In this document: in pieces, positions 45,440 through 56,479 of the stretch
How positions within the stretch are numbered: position 1 is the stretch's first letter
How the letters are laid out: each line of letters starts with the position of its first letter
Source: Lentinus brumalis
Lineage: Eukaryota > Basidiomycota > Agaricomycetes > Polyporales > Polyporaceae
DNA: 64,000 nt
Assembly: GCA_001792895.1 (NCBI GenBank)
Contig: MARA01000037.1
Span: forward strand, 248,001-312,000
Direction: 5' to 3'
Translations under genes and position numbers: made by a program
Notes under the pieces: model-generated
The model's database searches: none
Seen by the model: only the letters and a program-made list of their open reading frames with translations
What the model was told of the DNA's origin: nothing

Positions 45440-48400
45440 GACTTGACCGAGAGCCGTGGGTGCGTATACAGACCGGCAAGATAGATAGCCCTGGGCTGTC
45501 ATGGAAGGTACGTCAGAGCTTTGAGGCACAACACAGGTTCCATACTTACCTGTGTCTCAGATGCGGACGGTGGAACAAGTCGCCGGTGTCCGTGGCCAGC
45601 GTACTATCACCCTGGTCTTCGGCACACGACCGTCGTCGTTGCCGTGGTTCGACTGTACTGCACTCCTGAGGTACGTAGGCTCCCTCGAGTTTCTGGCGGC
45701 GGTATGCTGAGTCGACGTGCCTAGGGACGTGCCTGGAAGAAACAAAGTACCTTGTAAGTCAGGCTACTTCTGCACATCTGGCGATTGCTCACTATGTAGA
45801 TGTTGTGATTGCCTAGCGAACGCGTACACTGCGTGCCGTCGCGAAGACGCACTCCTTGTGTCCCGGGTATTGGAGGAACATGACCTTCACAGAGGCGGCT
45901 TAGCGTAGCGTCTGTGTGTTGGGACGCAGAGCTGATGTCCATCAAGTGCCGACAAGTTCGAGTACGCTGCCGGGCCGCCGGCGGACATAAGCAAGCACAT
46001 AGCCAGCAGGGGTAAGAGGTATGTCAGATAACATCAGCTTGAAGTTCACCGTTCACTGACCTACGCACAGCAGGTCCGAGCCACGTCTCCGCGTGTACAA
46101 CAGATCATTGCCGAACGTACCGGCGAAGTGTAGCGCAGTACTTCGGCGGCTTGGCCAGGTCGCTTTCTACGGGCTTCAAGTTGGAGTTATCGCTCCTACT
46201 TGATGTCTGTGGCCCTGATCTGAGTGCAGTTCCCATTCAGCGCGAGGAGTCAAGACGCGAATGAATGACGGGAGAATGAATGACGCAGGTCGCAGGTCCG
46301 AGATACAGCAGGCTGCCAGGCGGGTACCTCCGCCCTGACACGAACGCCGATCCGTCGGTTCGCCACGGACTGTTCAGCTCTATCAGGTACGTCAGTATTG
46401 TTCCCCTTCCTCGTGTAAGCCAGACAGGACTGACCGGTACTAGACCAGGTTCGTCTACCTTGATAGTCAGTACGGCATGTTCCTCGCCGGCAGCACGCGT
46501 CGTATCCTCATGAAGGGCGGGTCGCAATTGGACCTACGGGTGTATAGATCGCCTGCTGGAGCACTGCGAGTCGGTAGTACCCGACCAAGCTGTGGGTGCG
46601 CACGCAACACGGCCACGCGGACGGTCATACTAGGCTATCATGTCAGTTCTCTGAGGCATGACAGATATCCCGTACTGACCAGTATTAGTCCACGTTTCAG
46701 ACGCTTCGTCCGGCGGCGAACAGTCGCACAAGTCGCCGAGGCCCGATTGCGTCCGAGTCATCTCCCGGCGCATCGTCCAACGGCTCTTGTCGATGATGTA
46801 GGTGCGAATCGACTGCTGCAGCAGGATACATGTTCGCGCAAGCTCCCCGACGACCGCACGGCGCATGCTGATTTGACCTGTCTAAACGTCCACGTGAGGC
46901 AGCTAGAATACACAAGGTGCTCCTTGATATCGACTCTGTGCGTCCGATACTTGCTCACCATTTACAGTTCATGCGAGCGCGATTGACTCAGTATCGCCGC
47001 GGAGGTGCGCCTTGCCGCGTAACGGTCCCTTTCCAGGGACTGCGTCTAGACCGTGCAGGTGAGTAGACATCGCGCCTGCTCGACCCAGGCTTCGTGCGGC
47101 GAGCTGACTCCATCTAGATGTCCATATCGAATGGCCGACTTACCAGGGTGCCGGCACGTCGACGAGAACACCGCCTGCCTGCAAAAGGATGAGGTATGTC
47201 AGGCGTGCAAGATCTCGAGTTGGCCATTCACTCACTCATGTTCACAGCATGACCGTTCAGCGCCATGCGACTCTATAGTGTGGCTCGAGCTTTCAGTGCC
47301 GTTCGAGCTTGATGTTCGCGGCTCGTCGTTGGGTCCAGGCTTCCCAGGCAAGGCGGCACGCAGTCGAACACACGATCATGGAGATTTGCAGGTCCGGGAT
47401 CCAGGTGAGCGTGCCAGTTCTCGCCTTCGCCGGGATCTTGAGCGTTGAGTCGGGCTGACTAGGAGTCGCTGCAGTCGCTCGCTTCCGGCCATGTTCGAGT
47501 CGAGAATACCGTCAGTCGGCTCCGGTCCAGAACACCCGCTGGGAGATAGTACGAACTACATGTCAGTCTAGCTCCTGCACACGCAATAGTCGAGGGTACT
47601 CACCGTTCCCTTGCCAGTCCTCCACTCGTCTCAGCCGCGCTCGCCTGATGCACGCCTGTGCACGGCATCTGTATGTCCGGAAATGTACTAGTACAGCTAT
47701 CTTGGCGAGGTCAGGAACGGCTGCGGCTGCCGGCGGAACGCAGGTACGTCGCCATACGATTTGACTGGTCATGCACACTGAGCGGTTTCTCAGAATGCTC
47801 TGCCCGGGTCGTGCGGTCGTGCCCTGGCTGCATCCGACTGTTCGGCGTCCACATCTAGCAGCTGTGCGCCGGACCAAGTAAGGCGCGGTGAGGCTGGAAG
47901 GGCCGCCGGGGTACGTGTGTTGTTCAGATTTCGCGAAGACTGGCGCATCCTGACGAGCTCCAACAGTCGCAGAGCTCGCCGTGGCGGGTGCTACCAGGAC
48001 AATAGCGGGCAGGAACACGGTACGTCAGCCTCGGACTCGCTTCGGCACGTGAAGACGGAGAACTCACTGGTCGCGGCACAGGGACGCGCCGCACACGGAA
48101 CACACACGACGTCCCTCGACTCGGACACGTCAGGCGTCGAACTCGCTGGCGTGAAGTACGCACGAAATATATTGTGAGTGTCCAGTATTATGTCTGCACA
48201 CCGGCGTGCCCGGAACACACGAGTTGTGGTCACAACGTCCCCAGCAATCGCCCTCGGTGGCGGAGGCGGAGGCGCGCTGTGACCATACGCCCGCTGTGCA
48301 AGTGCCGTCGGGCTGTCCAGCGAGCAGCCGCAGCGCGATGAGCAGGCGTCGGTCAGCGCGTTCCCCGCGAGAGAAGCAGCGCCGTTCTGCTCACCTACCG

Positions 48401-48654
48401 CGTGTCGTGGATCTTGCGGACACGCACTGCACCCAGGCTCTGCGACGCCTCTCCGAGCAGCCAGGTGCGCAGGCTATGCGTACGCAGCCCTGCCGTCCGG
48501 CACGTCGAGCTCCGCGCGGTGTCGTCCTCGCGCCCTCACCCCGCCGAGCTCGATTCCCGGCCGACTCAGGGCTCTTCCGTCGTCGCACGGTGACCCATCA
48601 TGGTCTGGGGACATCACAGACCCGCTATGCTCGTGCACGAGGCCGTACTCGCGA
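45440..48654 (+). pseudogene. Intron-rich remnant (gene 3), unit 5, type B
   Basis: Added introns with canonical ends and branch sites: 46387-46448 (GACTGACC branch), 47059-47117 (GCTGACTC), 47194-47247 (CACTCAC) and 47405-47462 (GCTGACTA). Exon-like pieces include HGLFSSIRFVYLDSQYGMF (across the 46387 intron) and IVWLELSVPFELDVRG (after 47247). The regular intron spacing argues that this was a protein-coding gene. I do not recognise the product and no single frame runs through. Confidence 0.42.
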
Positions 48655-49230
48655 GTTCGCTCCGAGGCACCCGAGCGAGCGACCCGGAGAGACGGTTTTT
48701 CGAACCCGTCTGATTGGCCGGAAAACGCGTCGCATACGATCTTCAGGCCGTACCGGCTCGTCCGCAAAGTTTCGCGGCGGTCGGGGGAGGAGCGGACGCG
48801 GGAGGGCCGTCGCAAGACGCCGCTCGCCGAAAATGCAATGAAATCGCGCTTTCGGTCGATTTTGCGACCGGCACTGAGCGTCGTGCGAGCGGGTGTCCGC
48901 GATGGGAAACGTTCAGTGCGCTCCATGCGAGTTGGTTTGAGCGTGGTTGGGGCTTGGGTGCGAGAGATAGAGCCGGTTCTGTGCGGCAGTGCGGCAGTTC
49001 GCGAGGGTGTCGGTGCTGTCGCCGGCTGTTCCTGGACCGCTGTGCTGATGTACGAGCGTCGCAGAGCATGTGCTAGGTGAGCCTACAGCATGCTCGTCCA
49101 GTTGAATCGGAGGGATGGGTCCGGGGGACGGCGGAGTCGAGTCGGTGGCTGGCGACAAGCAATGAAAATCGCGATTTGGACGCGATTCTCGAGCTCCGCG
49201 GATGGGCGCGAGACCGGCTCGTACGGTCCC
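48655..49230. repeat. Diverged 323-bp subrepeats, unit 5 (two anchors)
   Basis: Anchors at 48832 and 49156 (spacing 324; the second anchor has an extra A). Confidence 0.68.
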
Positions 49231-50675
49231 GGGGAGGTGCAGGCGTGTCTTGACGCTGTGTCGGGACGCGTCTGGAGCTCTGCGCGGTGAGATACTTGCG
49301 GATTTGTGATTTGTGGGTGAGAGCGCGGTAATTCGAGGATGGCGCGGCGGACCGTTGTCCCCTGCGCACGGGGCGCATATCCCCATGTTCGTAGAGCATG
49401 TGGCTATCGAACGCATACGGCTGCGCATGTATGCGTTGCGATATGCGGCCGGGGGGCGCGTATTTTGCCGCTGCGCTGCCAGAACACGAAGCAGCGGGCC
49501 GTGTTGCGCGCGGGTCGCGGCGCAGACTGTCTCCGATGTCGCGGGGGATGGGTTGGGATGCTCCGAAGAGTTCTTGATGGCGCGGGGGGTAGTGCACGGC
49601 GAGCAAGCCTGGATTCGTGCTTTGTGGTGGAGACCGCGGTCTGCGGCGTGCACGCGGCGGATGCACTCGTGTCCACGCAGGCCGGCTATGAGAGGTGGGG
49701 TAGAAATATCAGCAGCAGACGGAGTGAGCGTGAGGGGGTACTGTACTGCGAGCTACTGCGAGCCGGGAGGGGAGCGTGGCCGGGAAGACTGCTTTGTGCG
49801 CGCACTTTTGCGTGACAGCACAGCGCTGAAAGTTGGTGAGGGCACTCACCTGATGCTCAACGCGCTTCCCTCCAAGTGGCGATGGGGCAGGACGAGCGGA
49901 GGGGCGGGCAGAGAAGTCGGCGAGTTGAGGTGAGATTTGCATCGGACGAGGGATAGGACGTGTTTGAGAAAAGGTGTATTCGGGGAGCTTACTACATCGT
50001 GTATACGCGGAATACGCACTCGTCTACGCGGTGTGCGCACTGGTGGTACACGCGCGTGCACGGCCAGTAGACAGAACATCGTGCCTGGGAGGGCGGGAGA
50101 GCGGCGAGCGGCGCCTGAGTGCGTGCTTGGAGTGCGCACCACAGGCTGAGAGTCTTGAGCAGAGGCAGCCCAGGTGCGGCCAGAGCGTGTGTTGAGCGTG
50201 GTCGAAGGAGGGCGACGGTGGCCGTCTGCGGTGTCGAGAGCGGGACGTGAGCCAATCACAACTCTTGAGCACGGGGCGCGATCGGGGCGCTTCGAGGAGG
50301 AAGGGAGGCCGCAGTGGACGTGGAGAGACGCAGTGGACGGGGATACGCACAGAGGAGTGTCCGTCGTCCAATCCCGAGTCCGCCAGCCGATAACACATGT
50401 CTCGCTGGGTCCGTTCGCGCCAGGGCGGATCTTGGGCACTGGAGTGCGCTGTGGGCCACTCTAGCTCTGGCGACAAGTGCTAGCAAGTGCGACGCAGGAC
50501 TCGATGCTCATCCGGCGGACGGGCTCTCCGCCAAGAACGGCCGCCAGGAAGCAGATCCCAGATGGTTCCACGTGACCGGTATAGTATGTCATAAGGTGTA
50601 GCGCGTCCAAGTCGGCATTCCCTTTCACCTCCACCTCCTACTCTTCCTTGCTCACTGTCTCTATCCCCGCCTGCC
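49231..50675 (+). promoter_or_regulatory. Upstream region and promoter of hexokinase unit 6
   Basis: CCAAT at 50252-50256; second-kind leader. The stretch 50474-50540 (GCTAGCAAGTGCGACGCAGG and following) replaces the sequence found in units 1-4 and recurs before unit 7. Slippage duplications at about 49306 (GATTTGTG) and 49750 (CTACTGCGAG). Confidence 0.55.
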
Positions 50676-52164
50676 ATGAGCAAGACCCACGCGGCTTATG
50701 CGCCCTCGTCCGACGCCAGCCGCCGCATCCTCGACGAGATCGAGGAGCAGTTCCGCTTGACCAAGGAGGACCTCACGCGCATAACTACCCAGTTCCTCGA
50801 GGACTTCTCGCTCGGTCTCAGAGAGTACAACCACCCGATGGCCATGATGTACGTCCTGGGTAACCTCGCAAGTGTAGCATGCATTCACGCGATAAGCTCT
50901 GCAGCCCGACATTCGTGACCGGAGTACCGAACGGTTCAGAAACTGGGTGAGTCTTCAGCTATCTCCTACCTCTGGCCCCTCCTTCCCCCTGCTCGCTGCC
51001 TGCGTATCATGCCTATCGTGCAACAGGAGCCGTGCAAACGACGGTCGTCTTCCGCATTGACGCGCTCTCGTACGGCTCTTGGATTCGCGCGCTCCTTATG
51101 GCAGTTTGCTCTGGGATCAAGAAGCTCCATTGCGTCCAGCGACCGAGATTACGCACTCGGCGTAACCCATCCATCGATATGACAAGTATGGGAGCGCAGC
51201 TCACCGGCAGTTCGTCCCTTCGTGCGGGATGCGCGACTGTGCGCGCCGTCCCTTGGGTCTCAGGGCGTCGCGTACGCGCGCAGCATTTCCTTCGTTCTCT
51301 GGCTTGCTGTCACAGGACCGCGAAGAATGCGAAGTTTTGCATGCGAAGTCGCGGTACCTTTTGCGTGACGACGTCATACTTGGGCTCGGACGACGTCCTT
51401 GATCTTGTCGCGCGCTTCCGAGATCCCGAACTGATCTGACGGCCTTGCAGAACATTTCTCGCGCTCGATCTCGGCGGAACAAACCTGTACGAGACCATGC
51501 CCTCATATAGGCTTGCGTTGATATAACCTTCACCGCTGTCCAGGCGAGTTTGCGAAGTCGAGCTACTCGGCAACCACGAGTTCGTCTTGAGGCAGCAGAA
51601 GTACAAGGTGTCGGATGCCCTGAAGACAGGAGAGGCCACTGCTCTCTTTGGTGAGTGATATGCCCAATCGCCATGCGCGGACGCGTAGCTTATTGTAGCC
51701 GAAACGCTACCGCAGATTACCTGGCCGATTCCGTCGACGCTTTCCTGACCGAGTACGCTTCCGCCGTCCCTTCAAGTCCCTCATCCGAACGAGGCAATCC
51801 GTTCGCGTCCCCATCGCTGTCGGAAGAGCCGGCGGTTCCTCTTGGCCTTACATTCAGCTTCCCCGTCGAACAAACTGCTCTCAACGAAGGGAAGATCCTG
51901 ACTTGGACGAAAGGCTTTGCTGCGAAGAACGCCATCGCGGTGGAGTTGCTCCAGGACGCCTTCGCGACGCATCTGGCCCTGGTGAACGATGCGAGTCCGG
52001 CGGCGGCGGACTGCGGCGGCATGTGTAGACAGCGGAATATATCTGTGCGCGCGATTCGCGGTGGATCTCGGGTGTGCGATCGTATCGTCGACGAGGACCT
52101 GCCGATAAAAACGTTGGAAAGGGCGGTTTCGGGGCCATATAGAAACGTCAGAGTCTTCTCCTAG
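50676..52164 (+). CDS. HXK: Truncated hexokinase, open through five exons (268 aa)
   Basis: Family role: ATP-dependent phosphorylation of glucose at C6, cytosolic. Exons: 50676-50848, 50905-50946, 51451-51486, 51544-51650, 51716-52164 (TAG); coding sum 807 nt. Exon joins restore the family sequence at every junction: MAM-I-PTFVTGVPNG, SETG-TFLALD, GTNL-RVCEV, ALF-DYLAD. Visible motifs are the phosphate-binding LDLGGTNLRV at residues 77-86, the sugar-binding signature LGLTFSFPVEQ at 162-172, WTKGF at 183-187, and LVND at 208-211 with the catalytic-type Asp. The segments before and after LVND look shortened, TVGTL is missing, and the usual GTGTNGAY loop is replaced by a loosely similar stretch ending VDEDLPIKTL. 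Fungal hexokinases run to about 480-520 residues, so the large lobe is gone. Catalysis is unlikely; a spliced, stable protein is unproven. Confidence 0.65.
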
Positions 52165-55100
52165 ATGGTGTGCCCTCTGCGCGGACTTCTGCGTGCAATG
52201 GCCTTCTGCGGACTCGGATTTGGGCTATGGAGTACATGCAGCAGCGAGAGAAATACACGACCTTCCCCAGAGCTCCCGCCCGCAACCCGCTCGAAAACGC
52301 TCCCTGCAGGAGCATTGATACGGGCGCCTATCCAAGGGACTCGACGCGATCTCGTGTCTCGGCGCGTCCTGCGCGTCCTGCCTCCCGCCACCACTGCCTC
52401 CGTCCCTCTTGCCCGCCACACGCGACGCTGCTCGGAACTTGACAACCGTACTCACAGGTAAGCGGCGTCCGTTGCGACGGACGCGCTCTGGAACACGTAC
52501 TTACCTGATTGCAGCGTACACGCCTCACTCCGCACGACGCGACGCCTGCTCCAAGCATCGGGCTTCGTGCACTATGGTGCCGGTGAGTCGCTGCACACCC
52601 CGACCTTTGAGGCCCGCAGGCTGGCGTCCGGAACGGAGGAGGTAGGCTGTGCATCCAGTGAGTAGTACGTACGCATATTGGAGTCGCGTTCGCGTCGAGC
52701 TTCGCGCAGTGCAGTCGGCAAGTCGGCGGAGCAGCTTGAATCTACGCACAGGTGAGTAGCCGTATGCGCGGAGAAGGCTGAAACGTACCGTTCGCGCCTG
52801 TCCTGCTCGCGGCAGTAGGACGACTCCGAGTCCGGATGCATGGACTGTAATCGTCTTCGCGTCGACGGCAGCCGGTGAGTCCCAGGTACCATGTTCTTGA
52901 ATGAGCCGAAACATACCGTTCTAGCGGACAGGCACGGAGTCTGAGCTGCTCGAGTCCGGGGCCGGCGAAACTCTGCTTCAGGTAGGTCCTATCGGTAAGT
53001 ACGACTCCCGGGCGTGATCAGCAAGCAGGTGCGTACCTTCGAGCCTCTCTCTCCGAGTCTCTCGGCTTGCCTCGCATATTGCGGACGCGTCAGTCAGTAG
53101 ATCTGCTAGAACATCAGTCAGATTGGAATTGATACGCAGAACGACCAAGCGCATGAGTGTACTCACAGGTAGGTCGATCTTGCGGCCGCAGAGCTCAGCA
53201 CGGCCAAGCCGTGCGGGCAGCAAACACTACGGCTCATGGTTGCTTCTGGAAATGACGGACCCGCGCCGCCGCGGCAGCAGACAGCGCAGCCTTCGAGTCC
53301 GAGAGCTGCTCGAGTCGCAGATATCGCCCAACCTCGGCATCGCATACCCTCCCGTCTCGTCCCACATCGTAGTTACTCTGTAGAGTTTCGCCTACCATAG
53401 GGCCATGCCCTCGAGGGCAATAAACACGGATACAAAGAAAGAAAGAAAGAAAGATATCGCCCAGCGGCTGGGACGCCTGCGTGCACAGTAGGGTTTGAGT
53501 GCACAGGACAGAGTGAGCAGGTCGTGTGCACCATGCGCGGAAGGGACTATGCTAGCATGAACACTTCAGATGGATTTGGGAGCAGCTCACCTTTGCCTCC
53601 AGCGATCCCGACCGTCGTCCCGCAGTCCACGCGTCGCAGATGATATGGAGAGTGCAGGACGGCCATGTGTGGCGAGGACGGCAAGGCTGGCCGAGGCTGC
53701 AATGTCGTGAGGGGGAGAACATTGTCGCATTGGAGAGGGGAAGAGGCGTCTCGACGGTAGGTTATGATGCCAGCGACGGGGACATATGGGAACTAGGGAC
53801 TTGGGAGGGAATATCACGCCGTGCGGAGGTATATTTTCGGGCAGGTTGGCCGTACGGCCGGTGGGTGGCTTAGATGGCGGCTCCAATCTGTATGGGCGAA
53901 TAGTGCAGCGGCCGGCCAGACACTGTAAGTCGTGCGGTGACTGCCGGACGGGTAGAGTAGATAGATGCTCTGGAATGTTGTATCAGCGGGATGATAGACG
54001 AGGTCCAACCGCAACTTATCAAATATGGTCTGCATCAACACGGTCATTATGCCCGTGGGCCTTCACGAGCTGCACGTAGCCCCGCAATCTCCGCCGTCTA
54101 GCGAGTATCGCCCTCGCTTCGCATGCCGTCAGAATCCAGATGGTTGACTCCAGCACCTGAGCATGATGCCGCTGGGATCCCTCAACTCTTCAGTGACCAT
54201 CCTGGAGCACAATCAGACCGTGACAGAATATATGAGATATACAGTACTTAGCTCTGTATGCCAGTGCATGGTTGCGCCCTACACAGTGGTGTGCATCTCG
54301 GGGTTGAGCCGCTTTAATCAGGCCTTGTAATATGTCAGCCTCAGCATCCTCGCCCTGGGGACGCTAAACGTAGCCGGGAGCCTAGGCTGCCAGCATCATG
54401 ACCTCATCCAGATGCCGCGTTGTGAACTTGTTACTTGAGCTCATCACGCTCATCAAATTTGCTATGGCTAGTAGGATCCGCCGCCGCCAGGCAGTCATCG
54501 GTCAAGCGCAGGCCGTAAGTCTGCACAAAGCATGCTACATTGGAAGCACTATTCCTGGAGCTCTCCGCAATAAATTGTGGGATAGGACAAAAGCAGACAC
54601 TGCGGACAATGTCCGAGTCTGAGTCTGGCAGATTGCAACTTAGCTCACTGTGTTCATTCTGTAATATAGCTCAGGCAAGGATACGCACCAGCCAGCTAGG
54701 AGTGTGTAAGGATGAGAGACGAAGCAAGATCGTGAGAGCGAGTTTCGGAGATGAGTCCAAACCTGGCAGTGCTGCTTGGCGCTTCACCACTACGCCTTGC
54801 ACAGATCTGGATCTGGGCGGCCTTCCGCCACCTCTACACCTTCGTACATCGCGCACAACCGCAGTTGGCATGCCAGAAGCACCTCAGAAGGCTCACTGGT
54901 AGTGCTCTACTGGTACTGAGACATGAGAAGTGGCAAGTCTTATTAAACCTCACTCTGTGTCTCCATTTGTCCGCAAATGACTTGTTTCTCGCTAGATCGC
55001 GGCGTAAACATGTTTGTAGCATATGCAATTATGCTGAGGCCATAGGAGACACCCATACTGGGTAAGACTAATGCTACGTCTCTGGTGATGTCTACTTGCT

Positions 55101-55466
55101 GACTGGGAACACGGGATACACGGAACTAGCTGCAGTTCTCCGCCCGCCACTGCAACCGCCTGCTCAGCATCCCCACAATCTCTTCGTAATTCCAAGCCTC
55201 CCCAATTGATGCATCACAAAGCGCCCATTTAGGCGAGCAGCGCCCCCAATTTTGCGAACGTCGGAACACACGCTAATGCTTGGAATATCCAGGTCTTCCG
55301 CTTCCCACTCCCATTAGCCCACCCTCTCCAGCCGAGCTTGCGCTGTCGCGTTCTGGTTGGTCCGCCACCAGCGATGACTCATACTCGTGCTACAAGCTCC
55401 GGAAGCTCTTGTAATCTGCATGAGGAGTCTCGCGGGGTCCCGCAGCCCGATGAGACCCTCCAAGTG
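52165..55466. other. Decayed region after hexokinase, unit 6
   Basis: Near-identical to the unit 5 block. An intron at 52458-52514 (57 nt, GTAAGC to TTGCAG) precedes a 68-nt exon-like piece (52515-52582) ending at a GTGAGT donor. If hexokinase continued past 52164 it would need an unseen splice removing that stop; I find no canonical donor for it. Confidence 0.4.
53331..53463 (+). mobile_element. 3' fragment of a retroposon with (AAAG)n tail, unit 6
   Basis: Same insertion at the same site as in unit 5, with target repeats at 53321-53330 and 53454-53463. Identical position and sequence mean one insertion event copied by amplification or conversion. Confidence 0.7.
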
Positions 55467-55559
55467 TATATATACCATGCTCTCCTTCTCCTCTCCGACA
55501 CACATCCCCTCCCATCTCCCAGTGCCTCCGCCTCCTTCCCACCCTCTACATTCTTTGCA
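55467..55559 (+). promoter_or_regulatory. TATA box and CT-rich leader of gene 2, unit 6
   Basis: TATATATA at 55467-55474, again with the extra upstream CCATG. Main ATG at 55560. Confidence 0.5.
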
Positions 55560-56456
55560 ATGCTATATTTGCTACTACTCTTGCACACTGTCCCCTTGCT
55601 GCTTCTATCCTCCCGGTCACTAGCAGTGCGTGCACCGTGCATGATCACTGTCACGGTACTACCCTCGGCCCTATGCAGACTCGCAACACATCTCATCAGT
55701 CACTCCGACTCACCTCGCGTGCGTTCCTGGCCTTGTTTACTCACGTCTCAACTCTCTCCAGGTCCAGTTTGATGACCAGGAGGGCGACCACTGGCATTGA
55801 CCGGCAATGCCATTCATGAATCATGTGGTAAGTATGTCCCCACCTTCCTATCCTACACACCGCTGACGCCCCGATATCTTTCAGGGTACGCACTCGGATC
55901 TCTTACAGTCATGTCGCCGTCGCGGTACATTGCTCCTCGGCGGTCCACTGACATGTGTTGCGCAGGTGAGAACTTGTTCGTGGTGAGCATTGCTTTCCGG
56001 TGGTGATCTACCGGCAACTAATACTATACTTGAACTCTCCAGCCCGCACCAGCCTTCCCCAGCTGACCGACATCCCTCAGAAATTGCTTGCCGCTCCGGC
56101 GGTCCCAGGTGAAGCGGGGAGCGGTCGTCCCCAGCAGGTGTGTCATGCGAATGATGCAACTGCGACATGTGATGACTGTTCGCGTCCAGAACTGCTGCCC
56201 CAACACGAGCTCGCCCTGCGCTGCTACTCAGGTATGTCAGTTTCGTCGTTTCCATATACTAGAACTGATCACCGGTCCATATGTGCGGCTTGTTCCTCAG
56301 CAGTACGTACTGCCGGGAGCCGGACTCTGCTCCGCTGTTGCCCTGGTCGCCGCTGGCTGTCGCATCGGAGATCCCGTACAAACGGATGGTGAGTTGTATC
56401 TCCACGGAGGTCCGATCGGAATCTTGACCTACTCGCGCGCAGGGAACGCCGCCTGA
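55560..56456 (+). pseudogene. Gene 2, unit 6, stop in exon B
   Basis: Same structure and same exon B stop (TGA 55798-55800) as unit 5. Final-exon TGA at 56454-56456. Units 5 and 6 differ here by only a few bases. Confidence 0.38.
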
Positions 56457-56479
56457 GTAAGTACTCCGATTGGACTCGG

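Larger units (their letters stand above)
39652..50675 (+). repeat. Tandem array unit 5 (type B, 11024 bp)
   Basis: Carries the type B block and the retroposon fragment at 42290. From about 40900 to 48170 it matches unit 6 almost exactly at an offset of 11036-11044. Its hexokinase leader is of the second kind (ending in CACCTCCACC), shared only with unit 6. Confidence 0.96.

Noticed and set aside
52141..52170. An intron removing the hexokinase stop at 52162-52164 in unit 6
   Set aside because: The acceptor-like TCTCCTAG is there, but the only nearby donor is a non-canonical GTTTCG, and joining does not restore hexokinase sequence.
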